A stretch of DNA of 64,000 nt from Cyanobium sp. NAT70 (GTDB lineage: Bacteria > Cyanobacteriota > Cyanobacteriia > PCC-6307 > Cyanobiaceae), in NCBI GenBank assembly GCA_002701375.1, contig NZVB01000064.1:30781-94780 (forward strand). The letters are read 5' to 3'. The notes below the pieces were generated by a model, which was not told the DNA's origin, searched no databases, and saw only the letters and a program-made list of their open reading frames with translations. Of this stretch, positions 1 to 18,913 are shown one piece after another (positions within the stretch are counted from its first letter, which is position 1; every line of letters begins with the position of its first letter). The position numbers and the translations under genes are program-made.

Positions 1-68
1 GTGTTCCCCCATATTTCGAAGCGATCGGCGTTAGATCGGGACCAGAATGAATCCCCTTGCTGCTCTGA

Positions 69-1154
<1,086 letters not shown>

Positions 1155-1191
1155 GGCCCTTGCTACGTTCTCGCCACCCTGTGGCAGCTCT

Positions 1192-1911
1192 ATGGCAGAT
1201 CTACAAACTCAGATGAAACAGGCGGTTGCGGATGCCGCAGTTCAGCAGATCGAGGATGGCATGGTGCTTGGGCTTGGTTCCGGCTCCACTGCCGCGCTCA
1301 TGATCCAGGCACTGGGAGCAAAGCTTGCCAGCGGTGAATTGAAAGACATCGTCGGGGTGACCACATCCTTTCAAGGGGAAGTGATGGCAGCTGAGCTTCA
1401 AATTCCGTTGTTAAGCCTGAACGCAGTCCAGCAAATCGATTTAGCGATTGATGGGGCTGACGAGGTGGATCCAGGTTTTCAGCTCATCAAAGGCGGTGGT
1501 GCTTGTCACGTGCAGGAAAAACTCGTCGCAGCTCGGGCAGAACGCTTTGTCGTCGTGGTGGATTCCACCAAACTTGTTGATCGCCTTAATCTTGGTTTCC
1601 TTTTGCCGGTGGAGGTGCTCCCAGGAGCATGGCGACAGGTTCAGCAGCAGCTCTCTGCAATGGGTGGCGACGCAGAATTACGGATGGCTCAACGCAAGGC
1701 TGGGCCCGTCGTCACAGATCAGGGCAATCTTGTGCTGGATGTTCGAATGGACGCTGGAATTTCTGATCCAGCAGCGTTGGAGCTTGCCATCAACAACATT
1801 CCAGGTGTTCTCGAAAATGGCTTGTTCGTCAATCTGGTTGATGAAGTCCTGGTTGGCGAGATCACTGAGGGTGTTGCCGGTGTGCGCAGCCTTGAAAAAA
1901 GACTTAGCTGA
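1192..1911 (+). CDS. rpiA: Ribose-5-phosphate isomerase A
   Basis: [22 protein letters not shown] and [11 protein letters not shown] motifs; ATG at 1192 (MADLQTQ) preferred over ORF-track start 1144. Confidence 0.95.
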   Translation: MADLQTQMKQAVADAAVQQIEDGMVLGLGSGSTAALMIQALGAKLASGELKDIVGVTTSFQGEVMAAELQIPLLSLNAVQQIDLAIDGADEVDPGFQLIKGGGACHVQEKLVAARAERFVVVVDSTKLVDRLNLGFLLPVEVLPGAWRQVQQQLSAMGGDAELRMAQRKAGPVVTDQGNLVLDVRMDAGISDPAALELAINNIPGVLENGLFVNLVDEVLVGEITEGVAGVRSLEKRLS

Positions 1912-3235
1912 GGCGTAAACGCACGGACTCTGCATGGCTGTGGAGTCCTTCACTCATCGCGAGTTGGCGCACTGCTGATCCAGTGGCATCGAGGGCGGCC
2001 CGATTGAAGCCAATCAACGAGGTGTGGCGCATGAATGTTTCGACACTCAGCGCTCCACTGAATTTGGCAGCTCCGCACGTTGGCAACGTGTGATTTGGGC
2101 CAGCGAGATAGTCACCCACGGCTTCGGGTGACCAGGGCCCTAGGAAGATCGCTCCTGCATTTTGAATGCGCTCTGCTAGGGGTTCTGGACGCTCCACGAC
2201 CAGTTCGAGATGTTCTGGAGCGAATCCATCACTAAGCCTGGCGCAGGTTTCCAGGTCTTCGCAGATCACGGCCAATCCCCAGTCACGTAAGGACGCTTCG
2301 CAAATCTCTCGTCTCGGGTGATGTTCAAGTTGTTCGGCGATGGCGAATCCAATCGCCTCAGCCAAAGTTGAATCCGTTGTAATCAGAACAGCTGCTGCGA
2401 GGGGGTCATGTTCCGCCTGTGCAAGCAAATCAGCTGCGACGTGAATCGGGTCGGCACTGTGGTCGGCGATGACCAACACTTCGCTTGGACCGGCAAGTGA
2501 ATCGATTCCGACTTGGCCGTAGACGGCTTGCTTGGCCAATGTGACGTAAATATTCCCGGGGCCGCTGATCACATCAACTTTGGGCACAGTTTCCGTGCCG
2601 TAGGCCATCGCCGCAATGGCCTGGGCCCCACCGATGCGCAGCACTGTTCGGATGCCAGCAATATGAGCGGCAGCCAGGACGACAGGGTTGACCTGCCCGT
2701 TGGCTCCAGCAGGGGAGCAGATCAGGATTTCTTCAACGCCGGCCACTTTTGCGGGAACGGCGTTCATCAGCACCGTGCTCGGGTAAGCAGCACGACCGCC
2801 AGGGACGTATAAGCCTGCTGAGCGGACCGGGCGCCAGCGCCGACCCAACTTTTCACCATGCGGCCCCTCCATGTTGATGTCATGGGGCCGTTGGCGCTGA
2901 TGGAATTCCTGAATCCTGCGCAAGGCAAGTTCGAGGGCATCCCGTAAATCGAGGGGAAGCTGTTGCCAGGCTCGATAGAGATCCTCGGTTGGCACGGCGA
3001 TCGGGTCGGGACAGAAGCGATCAAATCGCTCGGTGAAGTCGCGAACAGCGGCATCGCCATGCGTTCGCACCGCTTCGAGGATTGAGTCGACCCGTCGTCT
3101 TGCGTCGAGCTGCTGTTCATTCAGCGTTCGCTCTTCCAGACGTTTCAGCTCTTGCTCAGCCTGGTCAGGATCAGTGATGACGCGCAGAGGGAAGGGTGCG
3201 GATTGAGGCACCTCGTCGGAGCTGCTCAGGGGCAA
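1904..3235 (-). CDS. hisD: Histidinol dehydrogenase
   Basis: Family-typical sequence [58 protein letters not shown]. Confidence 0.97.
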   Translation of the reverse strand: MPLSSSDEVPQSAPFPLRVITDPDQAEQELKRLEERTLNEQQLDARRRVDSILEAVRTHGDAAVRDFTERFDRFCPDPIAVPTEDLYRAWQQLPLDLRDALELALRRIQEFHQRQRPHDINMEGPHGEKLGRRWRPVRSAGLYVPGGRAAYPSTVLMNAVPAKVAGVEEILICSPAGANGQVNPVVLAAAHIAGIRTVLRIGGAQAIAAMAYGTETVPKVDVISGPGNIYVTLAKQAVYGQVGIDSLAGPSEVLVIADHSADPIHVAADLLAQAEHDPLAAAVLITTDSTLAEAIGFAIAEQLEHHPRREICEASLRDWGLAVICEDLETCARLSDGFAPEHLELVVERPEPLAERIQNAGAIFLGPWSPEAVGDYLAGPNHTLPTCGAAKFSGALSVETFMRHTSLIGFNRAALDATGSAVRQLAMSEGLHSHAESVRLRLS

Positions 3236-3306
3236 GTGAGGCCTAAACGATCGACAATCAAATTAGGCCCTGGAATCGGCGTTCGGCCTCGTCATAGGGC
3301 TCATGA

Positions 3307-3639
<333 letters not shown>

Positions 3640-3657
3640 TTGGCAAGGACAGGCAGA

Positions 3658-4476
3658 ATGGGGTCGAAAGCGCGTTTCGATCCTGCCGTGTCGTCTATTC
3701 CGACGCTGATCGACAGCCACTGCCACATTGTTTTTCGAAACTTCGATGACGATTTGGACGATGTGGCTTCACGTTGGCGTGATGCAGGTGTGAGTGCACT
3801 CCTGCATGCCTGCGTCGAGCCCTCTGAGATACCAGCGATCCGGGCGTTGGCAGATCGCTTCCCTGAGATGCGTTACTCCGTTGGTGTGCATCCACTTGAC
3901 ACAGAGCATTGGCAGCAAGACACAGTCAGCGTTTTGCGGCGGGCAGCTCTGGATGACGATCGTGTTGTGGCGATTGGTGAATTAGGCCTTGATCTGTTCC
4001 GTGACAAAAATCTGGACGAACAACTGGGCGTGCTGCGTCCACAGCTCGATTTAGCCGTGGAGTTGGATCTACCGGTCATCGTTCACTGTCGTGATGCCGC
4101 CGACCCGATGCTCGAGGAGTTGCGAGTCCGCAAAACTTCAGGTTCTTGCCCCGCAGGTGTGATGCATTGCTGGGGGGGGACGCCTGAGGAGATGGCAGGG
4201 TTTTTAGAGCTTGGCTTTTACATCAGCTTTAGCGGGACTGTCACCTTCCCGAAGGCGATTCCGACCCACGATTGTGCCAAGCAGGTGCCGGAGGATCGTT
4301 TTCTGGTCGAGACAGATTGCCCCTTTCTGGCGCCGGTGCCGCGTCGAGGTAAGCGCAATGAGCCTGCCTTTGTGGCAGCGGTTGCAGCCCGTGTGGCTGA
4401 GCTACGTGGTTCTGATCTCGAGAGTGTCGCGGCCATCAGCACGGCTAACGCTAGGCGGTTGTTTCAGCTTCCCTGA
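3658..4476 (+). CDS. tatD: TatD family deoxyribonuclease
   Basis: DSHCHIVF, GELGLDLF, PVIVHCRDA, LVETDCPFLAPVPRRGKRNEP motifs; ATG at 3658. Confidence 0.93.
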   Translation: MGSKARFDPAVSSIPTLIDSHCHIVFRNFDDDLDDVASRWRDAGVSALLHACVEPSEIPAIRALADRFPEMRYSVGVHPLDTEHWQQDTVSVLRRAALDDDRVVAIGELGLDLFRDKNLDEQLGVLRPQLDLAVELDLPVIVHCRDAADPMLEELRVRKTSGSCPAGVMHCWGGTPEEMAGFLELGFYISFSGTVTFPKAIPTHDCAKQVPEDRFLVETDCPFLAPVPRRGKRNEPAFVAAVAARVAELRGSDLESVAAISTANARRLFQLP

Positions 4477-4765
4477 CATGAATCCGTGGTCAGCTGTAAA
4501 GAGCAGTCGATAATGTAAGATGTTGTATTGGCCTGGCCATGAACCGGTATCACCGTGTTTGTGGAGCCCGAAGCGTCCATTTTCTTCCGGTGCACTTTGT
4601 CGTCGTCAGCTGATCTGACCCGCGATTGCTGAGCTCGATTGCAGCGCTGTCGTTCCTTTTGCGAGGGACGGCAGCCGCCGCTTTTAGGGCTCTATTCCGG
4701 TTGGTTTCGATGTTGACGTTCGTCCAGGTTTTTCGTTCCATTCGTCCTCTCAGTCGGGTTCCCGC

Positions 4766-7700
4766 ATGAGCAGCAGCGCGATTCAGGTCGCCAAGACCGC
4801 CACCTATCTTCCGGATCTTGTGGAGGTGCAGCGGGCAAGCTTCAAGTGGTTTTTAGATAAGGGTTTGATCGAGGAGCTGGAAAGCTTCTCTCCAATCACC
4901 GATTACACCGGCAAACTTGAATTGCACTTCATTGGGAGTGAATACAGGCTGAAGCGGCCACGGCATGACGTGGAAGAGGCCAAGCGCCGCGATGCGACGT
5001 TCGCGTCCCAGATGTATGTGACCTGTCGCTTGGTGAATAAGGAAACTGGTGAAATTAAGGAGCAGGAAGTTTTTATCGGCGAACTTCCTCTGATGACCGA
5101 GCGAGGCACGTTTATTATCAATGGTGCTGAGCGGGTTATTGTTAACCAAATTGTACGAAGCCCCGGAGTTTATTTTAAAGACGAACAGGATAAAAATGGA
5201 CGGCGTACATACAATGCTAGTGTTATACCAAATCGTGGTGCATGGCTGAAGTTTGAAACCGATAAGAATTCACTTCTGCATGTTCGTGTTGATAAGACCC
5301 GCAAGATCAACGCACACGTATTAATGCGTGCGATGGGTCTATCTGATAATGATGTGATCGATAAGTTGCGCCACCCAGAATTTTATAAGAAGTCGATTGA
5401 CGCTGCTAACGATGAAGGAATTAGTTCTGAAGATCAAGCCCTCCTCGAGCTCTATAAAAAATTGCGCCCCGGTGAGCCGCCTTCGGTGAGTGGCGGACAG
5501 CAACTGCTTCAAACCCGTTTCTTCGACCCCAAGAGGTACGACTTAGGCCGGGTTGGTCGCTACAAGATCAACAAGAAGTTGCGCCTCACGATTCCAGATA
5601 CGGTGCGCACCCTCACCCATGAGGATGTTCTTTCAACACTCGACTATCTGATCAATCTGGAGCTCGATGTTGGCGGTGCAAGCCTGGATGATATTGACCA
5701 TCTCGGAAACCGTCGCGTTCGTTCGGTTGGTGAGCTCCTGCAAAACCAAGTGCGCGTTGGTCTGAATCGCTTAGAGCGGATCATTAAAGAGCGAATGACG
5801 GTTGGCGAAACCGATTCGCTCACTCCCGCTCAACTGGTTAACCCCAAGCCATTGGTTGCAGCGATCAAGGAGTTTTTCGGTTCCAGCCAGCTGAGCCAGT
5901 TCATGGATCAGACCAATCCCTTGGCTGAGCTCACCCACAAGCGCAGGATCTCTGCGCTTGGGCCCGGTGGTTTGACCCGGGAGCGTGCAGGTTTTGCGGT
6001 TCGTGATATTCACCCTTCCCACTACGGACGTCTATGCCCGATCGAGACGCCTGAAGGTCCGAATGCAGGTTTGATTAATTCGCTCGCCACTCATGCTCGA
6101 GTGAATGAGTACGGCTTCATCGAAACTCCGTTTTGGAAGGTAGAAAACGGAGTGGTACTAAAAGATGGAGATCCGATTTATCTCTCGGCTGATCGGGAAG
6201 ATGAGGTTCGCGTCGCGCCTGGTGATGTTGCGACTGAAGATGATGGTCGCATTACCTCTGATCTCATTCCAGTTCGGTACCGCCAGGACTTTGAGAAAGT
6301 GCCACCGGAGCAGGTCGACTATGTGGCCCTATCTCCAGTTCAGGTGATTTCCGTCGCGGCATCTTTGATTCCCTTCCTGGAGCATGACGACGCGAACCGG
6401 GCCTTGATGGGATCAAACATGCAGCGTCAGGCCGTGCCGTTGTTGCGGCCCGAACGGGCTCTTGTTGGGACCGGTTTGGAAACTCAGGTTGCGCGTGACT
6501 CAGGCATGGTGCCGATTTCACGTGTTAACGGCACAGTGACATTTGTTGACGCTACAGCCATTGTTGTTCAAGACGAAGAAGGCAACGAACACACGCATTA
6601 TTTGCAAAAATATCAACGTTCTAATCAGGATACGTGCCTAAATCATCGCCCGATTGTCCGATTTGGTGATCCTGTGATCGTTGGGCAAGTGCTGGCTGAT
6701 GGCTCTGCTTGTGAGGGTGGTGAAATTGCTTTGGGACAAAACGTTTTAATCGCCTATATGCCTTGGGAAGGATACAACTTTGAGGATGCTTTGTTGGTGA
6801 GTGAGCGTCTCGTTACCGATGATTTGTATACGTCAGTTCATATTGAAAAGTATGAGATCGAAGCTCGTCAGACTAAGCTTGGTCCTGAGGAGATTACTCG
6901 TGAAATTCCAAATGTTGCTGAGGATAGTCTTGGTAACTTGGATGAAATGGGCATCATTCGCGTTGGCGCATTCGTCGAAAGTGGCGACATTCTTGTCGGT
7001 AAGGTGACGCCAAAAGGAGAGTCTGATCAGCCCCCCGAGGAGAAATTACTTCGTGCAATTTTTGGTGAAAAAGCACGAGATGTACGCGATAACTCTCTCC
7101 GTGTGCCCGGCACTGAACGAGGTCGCGTTGTTGATGTTCGCATCTACACGCGCGAGCAAGGTGATGAATTACCGCCTGGCGCAAATATGGTCGTTCGGGT
7201 TTATGTGGCGCAGCGTCGCAAAATTCAGGTTGGCGACAAGATGGCAGGCCGTCATGGCAATAAGGGAATTATTAGCCGCATTCTGCCCAGGGAAGATATG
7301 CCTTATCTCCCTGATGGCACTCCTGTCGATATCTGCCTAAATCCTCTCGGCGTGCCGAGCCGAATGAATGTTGGCCAGGTGTTCGAACTATTGCTTGGTT
7401 GGGCTGCATCCAATCTTGACTGTCGGGTGCGTGTCGTCCCCTTCGATGAGATGCACGGTGCTGAGAAATCACAACAAACCGTTGAAACCTTTTTGCGTGA
7501 AGCGGCTAAACAGCCAGGCAAGGGCTGGGTTTATTACCCCGATGATCCCGGCAAGCTTGTGTTGAGAGATGGACGCACCGGTCAGCCTTTTGATCAGCCT
7601 GTTGCAGTGGGCTACTCCCACTTCCTGAAGCTTGTGCATTTGGTGGATGACAAGATCCATGCCCGGTCGACGGGTCCGTACTCGCTTGTCACCCAGCAGC

Positions 7701-8059
7701 CGCTGGGGGGTAAGGCTCAGCAAGGTGGTCAGCGCTTGGGTGAAATGGAGGTATGGGCCTTAGAGGCCTATGGCGCCGCGTACACCCTTCAAGAACTGCT
7801 CACGGTGAAATCCGATGATATGCAGGGTCGAAATGAAGCTCTGAACGCCATTGTCAAAGGCAAGCCGATTCCACGTCCAGGTACACCCGAATCCTTCAAG
7901 GTGTTGATGCGTGAGCTTCAGTCCCTTGGCTTGGACATTGCGGTGTACACCGATGAAGGCAAAGAGGTGGATCTGATGCAAGACGTCAACCCCCGCCGAA
8001 GTACACCGAGCCGGCCCACCTATGAATCCCTCGGCGTTGCGGATTACGACGAGGACTGA
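4766..8059 (+). CDS. rpoB: DNA-directed RNA polymerase subunit beta
   Basis: 1097 aa, RpoB motifs ([36 protein letters not shown]). Confidence 0.99.
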   Translation: MSSSAIQVAKTATYLPDLVEVQRASFKWFLDKGLIEELESFSPITDYTGKLELHFIGSEYRLKRPRHDVEEAKRRDATFASQMYVTCRLVNKETGEIKEQEVFIGELPLMTERGTFIINGAERVIVNQIVRSPGVYFKDEQDKNGRRTYNASVIPNRGAWLKFETDKNSLLHVRVDKTRKINAHVLMRAMGLSDNDVIDKLRHPEFYKKSIDAANDEGISSEDQALLELYKKLRPGEPPSVSGGQQLLQTRFFDPKRYDLGRVGRYKINKKLRLTIPDTVRTLTHEDVLSTLDYLINLELDVGGASLDDIDHLGNRRVRSVGELLQNQVRVGLNRLERIIKERMTVGETDSLTPAQLVNPKPLVAAIKEFFGSSQLSQFMDQTNPLAELTHKRRISALGPGGLTRERAGFAVRDIHPSHYGRLCPIETPEGPNAGLINSLATHARVNEYGFIETPFWKVENGVVLKDGDPIYLSADREDEVRVAPGDVATEDDGRITSDLIPVRYRQDFEKVPPEQVDYVALSPVQVISVAASLIPFLEHDDANRALMGSNMQRQAVPLLRPERALVGTGLETQVARDSGMVPISRVNGTVTFVDATAIVVQDEEGNEHTHYLQKYQRSNQDTCLNHRPIVRFGDPVIVGQVLADGSACEGGEIALGQNVLIAYMPWEGYNFEDALLVSERLVTDDLYTSVHIEKYEIEARQTKLGPEEITREIPNVAEDSLGNLDEMGIIRVGAFVESGDILVGKVTPKGESDQPPEEKLLRAIFGEKARDVRDNSLRVPGTERGRVVDVRIYTREQGDELPPGANMVVRVYVAQRRKIQVGDKMAGRHGNKGIISRILPREDMPYLPDGTPVDICLNPLGVPSRMNVGQVFELLLGWAASNLDCRVRVVPFDEMHGAEKSQQTVETFLREAAKQPGKGWVYYPDDPGKLVLRDGRTGQPFDQPVAVGYSHFLKLVHLVDDKIHARSTGPYSLVTQQPLGGKAQQGGQRLGEMEVWALEAYGAAYTLQELLTVKSDDMQGRNEALNAIVKGKPIPRPGTPESFKVLMRELQSLGLDIAVYTDEGKEVDLMQDVNPRRSTPSRPTYESLGVADYDED

Positions 8060-8108
8060 CAGACCGATTGATCACAACGACTGACAGCTCTTCCTTCTTC
8101 CTCCGTCC

Positions 8109-10013
8109 ATGACCAACAGCAACCTCCGTACCGAGAACCACTTCGACTACGTCAAGATCACACTCGCTTCACCCGAACGGGTGATGGAGTGGGGGCAACG
8201 CACCCTTCCTAACGGCCAGGTGGTCGGTGAGGTCACCAAACCGGAGACCATTAATTACCGCACGCTGAAGCCTGAGATGGACGGGTTGTTCTGCGAAAAA
8301 ATCTTTGGTCCCTCCAAAGATTGGGAATGCCACTGTGGCAAGTACAAGCGGGTCCGTCACCGCGGCATTGTTTGTGAGCGTTGCGGTGTGGAGGTCACTG
8401 AAAGTCGGGTGCGTCGCCATCGCATGGGCTTTATTAAGCTCGCTGCGCCGGTATCTCACGTTTGGTATCTCAAGGGTATTCCCAGTTATGTAGCGATTTT
8501 GTTGGATATGCCTTTGCGCGATGTCGAACAAATTGTTTACTTCAATTGTTATGTCGTCCTCGATCCAGGTGATCACAAAGATCTGAAGTACAAGCAGCTG
8601 CTCACAGAGGACGAGTGGCTTGAGATCGAAGACGAGATTTATGCCGAGGAATCAGAGATTGAGAACGAGCCGGTTGTTGGTATTGGCGCAGAAGCTCTCA
8701 AGCAGTTGTTGGAAGATCTCAATCTTGAAGAGGTTGCTGAGCAGCTTCGTGAAGAGATTAATGGCAGCAAGGGTCAGAAACGAGCCAAGTTGATTAAACG
8801 ATTGCGCGTCATCGACAACTTCATTGCTACCAATGCTCGTCCCGAGTGGATGGTGCTTGATGTCATCCCAGTGATTCCTCCTGATCTGCGTCCAATGGTG
8901 CAGCTTGATGGAGGGCGATTTGCCACCAGTGATCTCAATGATCTCTATCGCAGGGTGATCAATCGCAACAATCGCTTGGCGCGACTTCAAGAGATTCTTG
9001 CCCCAGAGATCATTGTCCGCAATGAGAAGCGGATGTTGCAAGAAGCTGTTGACGCTCTGATCGACAACGGTCGTCGAGGTCGAACTGTTGTTGGTGCTAA
9101 TAATCGACCGTTGAAGTCACTCAGTGACATTATTGAAGGGAAGCAGGGTCGTTTCCGCCAAAACCTGCTCGGCAAGCGCGTCGACTATTCCGGTCGTTCC
9201 GTCATCGTGGTGGGTCCGAAGTTAAAGATGCATCAGTGCGGCTTGCCGAAGGAAATGGCGATTGAGCTGTTTCAACCATTTGTGATTCATCGCTTGATCC
9301 GTCAGAACATTGTTAACAACATCAAAGCAGCCAAAAAGTTGATTCAACGTGCGGACGATGAGGTGATGCAGGTGTTGCAGGAGGTGATTGATGGTCACCC
9401 AATCATGCTCAATCGGGCTCCAACCCTTCACCGTCTCGGTATTCAGGCTTTTGAGCCCAAATTGGTGGATGGTCGTGCCATACAGCTCCATCCCCTGGTT
9501 TGCCCAGCCTTTAACGCCGACTTTGACGGTGATCAGATGGCGGTACACGTGCCGCTTGCGATTGAGGCGCAGACGGAAGCACGCATGTTGATGTTGGCCA
9601 GCAACAACATCCTTTCTCCTGCAACCGGTGAGCCAATCGTGACCCCGTCTCAGGACATGGTGCTTGGTTCGTATTACCTCACAGCGCTAAAGCCAGAGTC
9701 AGTTAGGCCGGAATTTGGTGATCGAAGCCGCACATTTGCCAGCCTTGAAGATGTCATCCAAGCCTTCGAAGATGAGCGACTTTTGCTTCACGATTGGATT
9801 TGGGTTCGCTTCAATGGCGAAGTTGAAGATGACGACGATTTGGAAGAGCCGATCAAAACAGAATCGCTGAGTGATGGCACCCGTATTGAACAGTGGACCT
9901 ACCGCCGCGAGCGTTTTGATGAAGAGGGTGCGCTGATCAGCCGTTATCTCCTTACCACCGTCGGCCGAGTTGTGATGAATCACACGATTATCGAAGCGGT
10001 GGCCGTCGCCTGA
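8109..10013 (+). CDS. rpoC1: DNA-directed RNA polymerase subunit gamma (cyanobacterial split beta')
   Basis: 634 aa, [15 protein letters not shown] catalytic motif; split organisation typical of cyanobacteria. Confidence 0.99.
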   Translation: MTNSNLRTENHFDYVKITLASPERVMEWGQRTLPNGQVVGEVTKPETINYRTLKPEMDGLFCEKIFGPSKDWECHCGKYKRVRHRGIVCERCGVEVTESRVRRHRMGFIKLAAPVSHVWYLKGIPSYVAILLDMPLRDVEQIVYFNCYVVLDPGDHKDLKYKQLLTEDEWLEIEDEIYAEESEIENEPVVGIGAEALKQLLEDLNLEEVAEQLREEINGSKGQKRAKLIKRLRVIDNFIATNARPEWMVLDVIPVIPPDLRPMVQLDGGRFATSDLNDLYRRVINRNNRLARLQEILAPEIIVRNEKRMLQEAVDALIDNGRRGRTVVGANNRPLKSLSDIIEGKQGRFRQNLLGKRVDYSGRSVIVVGPKLKMHQCGLPKEMAIELFQPFVIHRLIRQNIVNNIKAAKKLIQRADDEVMQVLQEVIDGHPIMLNRAPTLHRLGIQAFEPKLVDGRAIQLHPLVCPAFNADFDGDQMAVHVPLAIEAQTEARMLMLASNNILSPATGEPIVTPSQDMVLGSYYLTALKPESVRPEFGDRSRTFASLEDVIQAFEDERLLLHDWIWVRFNGEVEDDDDLEEPIKTESLSDGTRIEQWTYRRERFDEEGALISRYLLTTVGRVVMNHTIIEAVAVA

Positions 10014-10046
10014 TTCGACCGAATTTCTTTCGACCACATTCTCTGA

Positions 10047-14153
<4,107 letters not shown>

Positions 14154-14179
14154 CGGTTGCTCAGCTTTTTTGTCCTTAA

Positions 14180-15387
<1,208 letters not shown>

Positions 15388-15415
15388 GGGAGACTGCGGC
15401 CATCTACCCGGTCTT

Positions 15416-17215
15416 ATGGCCCCGATTGACTGGCTCATTCTGATCGCCTACATGGCGTGCACACTTGCTTTGGGGCTTTGGCTGTCCCGCCGCAACCGCA
15501 GTGAAGACGATTACTTTGTGGCCGGTCGCAGCCTCAGTGGATGGCTCGCGGGTGCCTCGATGGCGGCAACCACGTTTTCCATTGACACTCCCCTTTACGT
15601 CGCGGGTCTGGTCGGCACTCAGGGAGTAGCTGGTAACTGGCAATGGTGGAGTTTTGGTCTGGCGCATGTGGCCATGGCCGTGGTGTTCGCACCTCTTTGG
15701 CGACGCAGCGGGGTGCTGACCGACGCGGCCTTCACCGAGCTGCGTTATGGCGGTGCCCCTGCCGCCTGGTTGAGGGGAACCAAAGCCTTCCTACTGGCGC
15801 TTCCGGTGAATTGCATCGGGATTGGTTATGCCTTTCTCGCCATGCGCAAAGTCTGCGAGGCACTGGGCATCGTCTCGAATCAACCGATGTCGTCTTTGGC
15901 TGGCATGCCGGACACCGTGGCTCTTCTGGCAGTGGTGGCGGTGCTGGTGTTGATCTACACCGTTGCGGGAGGTCTCTGGGCTGTGGTGGTCACGGATTTT
16001 GTTCAGTTGGTGCTGGCCATGTTGGGTGCTCTGGCTGTGTCATGGGCGGCGGTTCATGCTGCTGGGGGCATGGAGGCGATGCTGACTCAGATCAATAATT
16101 TGGGGCGCCCGGAGCTGCTGTCGCTGGTGCCCTGGCACTGGACCGAGGCAGGGTTCGATTGGATCGGGGGCGCTGGGATTGGAGTCTCCACTTTTCTGGC
16201 TTATTTGACTGTGCAGTGGTGGAGCTTCCGCCGCAGCGACGGTGGCGGTGAATTTATCCAGCGCATGTTGGCGACGCGTGATGAACGTCAGGCCCAGTTG
16301 GCGGGGTGGGTGTTCTTGGTGGTGAATTACCTGTTGCGCAGCTGGTTGTGGGTGGTGGTGGCTTTGGCTGCCTTGGTTCTGCTTCCCCCCGATGGTGATT
16401 GGGAGCTCAGCTATCCGACTCTGGCCGTGCGTTATCTGCCGCCGGTCGTGCTTGGACTGGTGGTTGTGTCTTTGGTTGCGGCCTTCATGAGCACCGTGAG
16501 CACCGCAGTGAACTGGGGTGCTAGTTACCTCACCCATGACCTCTACCAGCGCTTTGTGCGCCCGAAGGCGAGCCAACGGGAACTGCTGCTTGTGGGCCAG
16601 ATGATCAGTGTTTTGCTGCTCTGTTTTGGGGTTCTTGTCGCACTGCTTGATCAGAGTATTGGCGACATTTTTCGCTTGGTTGTTGTCATTGGCACCGGTT
16701 CCGGCATCGTGTTGATCCTGCGTTGGTTCTGGTGGCGGATCAATGCATCTGCCGAGTTGGCAGCCATGGTCTGTGGATTCGTGGTGGGGTTGAGCACGTC
16801 GGGCAAGTTGGATCCGTTGCTTGGCCGACTTGATGTTGTGCCACCCCTTTTCATTGCTGATTACGGCGTTCGCCTGATGGTGACCACCGGGATCACAGCA
16901 CTGGTGTGGATTCTGGTGATGCTGGCCACCCCACCAGAATCCACCGAGGTGTTGGAGCGGTTTGTGCAGCAGGTGCAACCTCCCGGACCAGGCTGGAGCC
17001 GTTGGCGGGATCGGTTGGGTGTGCCAATAGTGGACTCACTCGCAGAACTTATCCGCCGCTTTTTGCTGAGCAGTGCTGTGCTGTTCGGTGCCTTGCTGGG
17101 GTCCGGCGGCTTCCTCTTGCATCAGTCGTTGAACGGCTGGCTGGGGCTCGTGGTAGCTGTTTTGTGCGGGATCGTATTGCTCCGCAGCTATGGACTGAGG
17201 GGCAGTGTCGGTTAA
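15416..17215 (+). CDS. Sodium:solute symporter family protein
   Basis: Multi-TM protein beginning MAPIDWLILIAYMACTLALGLWLSRRNRSEDDYFVAGRSLSGW, typical SSF; ATG at 15416. Confidence 0.88.
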   Translation: MAPIDWLILIAYMACTLALGLWLSRRNRSEDDYFVAGRSLSGWLAGASMAATTFSIDTPLYVAGLVGTQGVAGNWQWWSFGLAHVAMAVVFAPLWRRSGVLTDAAFTELRYGGAPAAWLRGTKAFLLALPVNCIGIGYAFLAMRKVCEALGIVSNQPMSSLAGMPDTVALLAVVAVLVLIYTVAGGLWAVVVTDFVQLVLAMLGALAVSWAAVHAAGGMEAMLTQINNLGRPELLSLVPWHWTEAGFDWIGGAGIGVSTFLAYLTVQWWSFRRSDGGGEFIQRMLATRDERQAQLAGWVFLVVNYLLRSWLWVVVALAALVLLPPDGDWELSYPTLAVRYLPPVVLGLVVVSLVAAFMSTVSTAVNWGASYLTHDLYQRFVRPKASQRELLLVGQMISVLLLCFGVLVALLDQSIGDIFRLVVVIGTGSGIVLILRWFWWRINASAELAAMVCGFVVGLSTSGKLDPLLGRLDVVPPLFIADYGVRLMVTTGITALVWILVMLATPPESTEVLERFVQQVQPPGPGWSRWRDRLGVPIVDSLAELIRRFLLSSAVLFGALLGSGGFLLHQSLNGWLGLVVAVLCGIVLLRSYGLRGSVG

Positions 17216-17265
17216 GGCAGTATTGACGAAGAAGGTTTCAGAATGGTGGTCAATATTTTGATCCT

Positions 17266-17391
17266 GTGGCGTTCTTCCGTTCCACCCTGTTGCCAGTGCT
17301 GATCGTGGTGCTGTTCGTTCTGGCGCTTGTGGCGGTGAGTGCTCGTATTTGGTTGCCAGGGGACATGCTGGCACCGGCCCCGATGGGATGA
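17266..17391 (+). CDS. Small single-pass membrane protein, 41 aa, unknown function
   Basis: Not in ORF track; GTG-start ORF VAFFRSTLLPVLIVVLFVLALVAVSARIWLPGDMLAPAPMG* with a clear TM helix, filling a gap between co-directional genes. Confidence 0.55.
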   Translation: MAFFRSTLLPVLIVVLFVLALVAVSARIWLPGDMLAPAPMG

Positions 17392-17422
17392 AGCCACTCA
17401 TGCCAGCTTTACGATCTCATTC

Positions 17423-18232
17423 ATGACTGACGCATCCGGGCCAAAGCGGGATCAAGGACTCGCTAATCTTTCCATCGATCCGGATCTGCTCGCGCAGGAG
17501 CTGGCTGCCGAAGAGGATGCAGATCCTCTCGACTCGATTGCGCTGGACGATGACGAAGATCATTCTCTTGAAGTAGCTCGAGCCTGTGATCAAGGGCTGA
17601 TTTGGCTTGCTCAGGGACACGATCAACGGCTACAAGCCTTGCGCGTGTTCTGTGAACATCGCGATCCGCGCGCAGTTCCTCAGCTGCTGCCTTTGCTCGA
17701 TCGCCCCTGCCCTGTCGAGAGGATGAGTGCCGTGTATGCACTGGGCCGCAATCCATCAGCACCAGCGGTTGAGCCGCTGTTGCAGTTGCTTCAGCTTGAT
17801 AGCAATGCCTACGTGCGCAAGGCGGCAGCTTGGAGTTTGGGGAATTACCCCAACGCTCCTGTTTTGAATCCATTGATCCGCTCGCTCCAGACCGATGTAG
17901 CGGCTGTGCGTTTGTGGTGTCCGGGATCCTTAGCCGAGGCTGGTCATGCTTCTAGGGCTCAAGCGGATCCTGCGGCGGATCAGCTTCTGGCCAGTCTGAA
18001 AATCGATAGCGAGCCAGTGGTTCGAAGCAACTGCATTTGGGCGCTTGGCCGCCTGTATGAGCAGTTGGTGGAACCGCGTCAGCAAGACATCATTGAGGCT
18101 TTTGTGGCAGCTCTTCTGCATGACGGAGAAGCCTCTGTCCGTGACGAAGCACGCACTGCATTGGAGCAGCTTGAGGACCCAGAGATTCTGGCGCGGTTGC
18201 AAACACTAATCGAGGATGGCTTTTTCGCCTGA
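17423..18232 (+). CDS. HEAT-repeat (PBS lyase-like) protein
   Basis: Repeated motifs AVYALGRNPSAPAVEPLLQLL, AAAWSLGNYPNAPVLNPLIRSL, CIWALGRL; ATG at 17423. Confidence 0.85.
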   Translation: MTDASGPKRDQGLANLSIDPDLLAQELAAEEDADPLDSIALDDDEDHSLEVARACDQGLIWLAQGHDQRLQALRVFCEHRDPRAVPQLLPLLDRPCPVERMSAVYALGRNPSAPAVEPLLQLLQLDSNAYVRKAAAWSLGNYPNAPVLNPLIRSLQTDVAAVRLWCPGSLAEAGHASRAQADPAADQLLASLKIDSEPVVRSNCIWALGRLYEQLVEPRQQDIIEAFVAALLHDGEASVRDEARTALEQLEDPEILARLQTLIEDGFFA

Positions 18233-18317
18233 ATGAACTGGTCCATCCAGGTGTTACAACCCCATCAACATCTTTTGATCATTCCCCTTAGCATTCGGCA
18301 CTAATCACCAAGTCGGG

Positions 18318-18521
18318 ATGCCCCAGCGAACGATCCGTTTCACGATTCGATCTGACGGTCGCGTTGAGGAGCTGGTTGAGGGGATCGCCGGCGACGGGTG
18401 CCAGAAGCTCACGGATCGTTTGGAAGCTTCTCTCGGTTCCGTTCAACGTCGTGAGCCCACCTCTGAAGCTTTTCTTCAGCAGGAAACTCAGTCACAGACC
18501 ATTTCTACACACCTGCACTGA
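18318..18521 (+). CDS. DUF2997-like small protein
   Basis: MPQRTIRFTIRSDGRVEELVEGIAGDGCQKLTDRLEASLG resembles DUF2997; abuts ycf35 by TGATG. Confidence 0.75.
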   Translation: MPQRTIRFTIRSDGRVEELVEGIAGDGCQKLTDRLEASLGSVQRREPTSEAFLQQETQSQTISTHLH

Positions 18522-18913
18522 TGTCGCACTTCAGCACTGTCAAAACCGAGCTGCGTCAGCTGGAGCCTTTGTTGCAAGCCCTGACTGATTTGGGCTTCAA
18601 GCCAGAGCAGGGATCACGCCCTGTTCGTGGATACCAGGGTCAAACCGTTACAGCTGAGTTGGCTGTGCCGATGGAGCAGGGCGGAGATTTGGGCTTCCGA
18701 TGGAATTCCGAATCCGGTGCGTATGAATTGGTCACTGATCTGGATCTATGGAAACAGCAAGTACCGATTGAGCGTTTTCTTGCTCAACTCACTCAGCGCT
18801 ACGCCTTAAACACAATTCTGGCAGCGACCGATTCGGAAGGTTTCCAAGTTGCTGAGCAGAAACAAACCCAAGATGGTTCGATTGAACTTGTCGTTACTCG
18901 TTGGGACGCCTGA
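18521..18913 (+). CDS. ycf35: Ycf35 / DUF1257 family protein
   Basis: MSHFSTVKTELRQLEPLLQALTDLGF... typical of Ycf35. Confidence 0.85.
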   Translation: MSHFSTVKTELRQLEPLLQALTDLGFKPEQGSRPVRGYQGQTVTAELAVPMEQGGDLGFRWNSESGAYELVTDLDLWKQQVPIERFLAQLTQRYALNTILAATDSEGFQVAEQKQTQDGSIELVVTRWDA

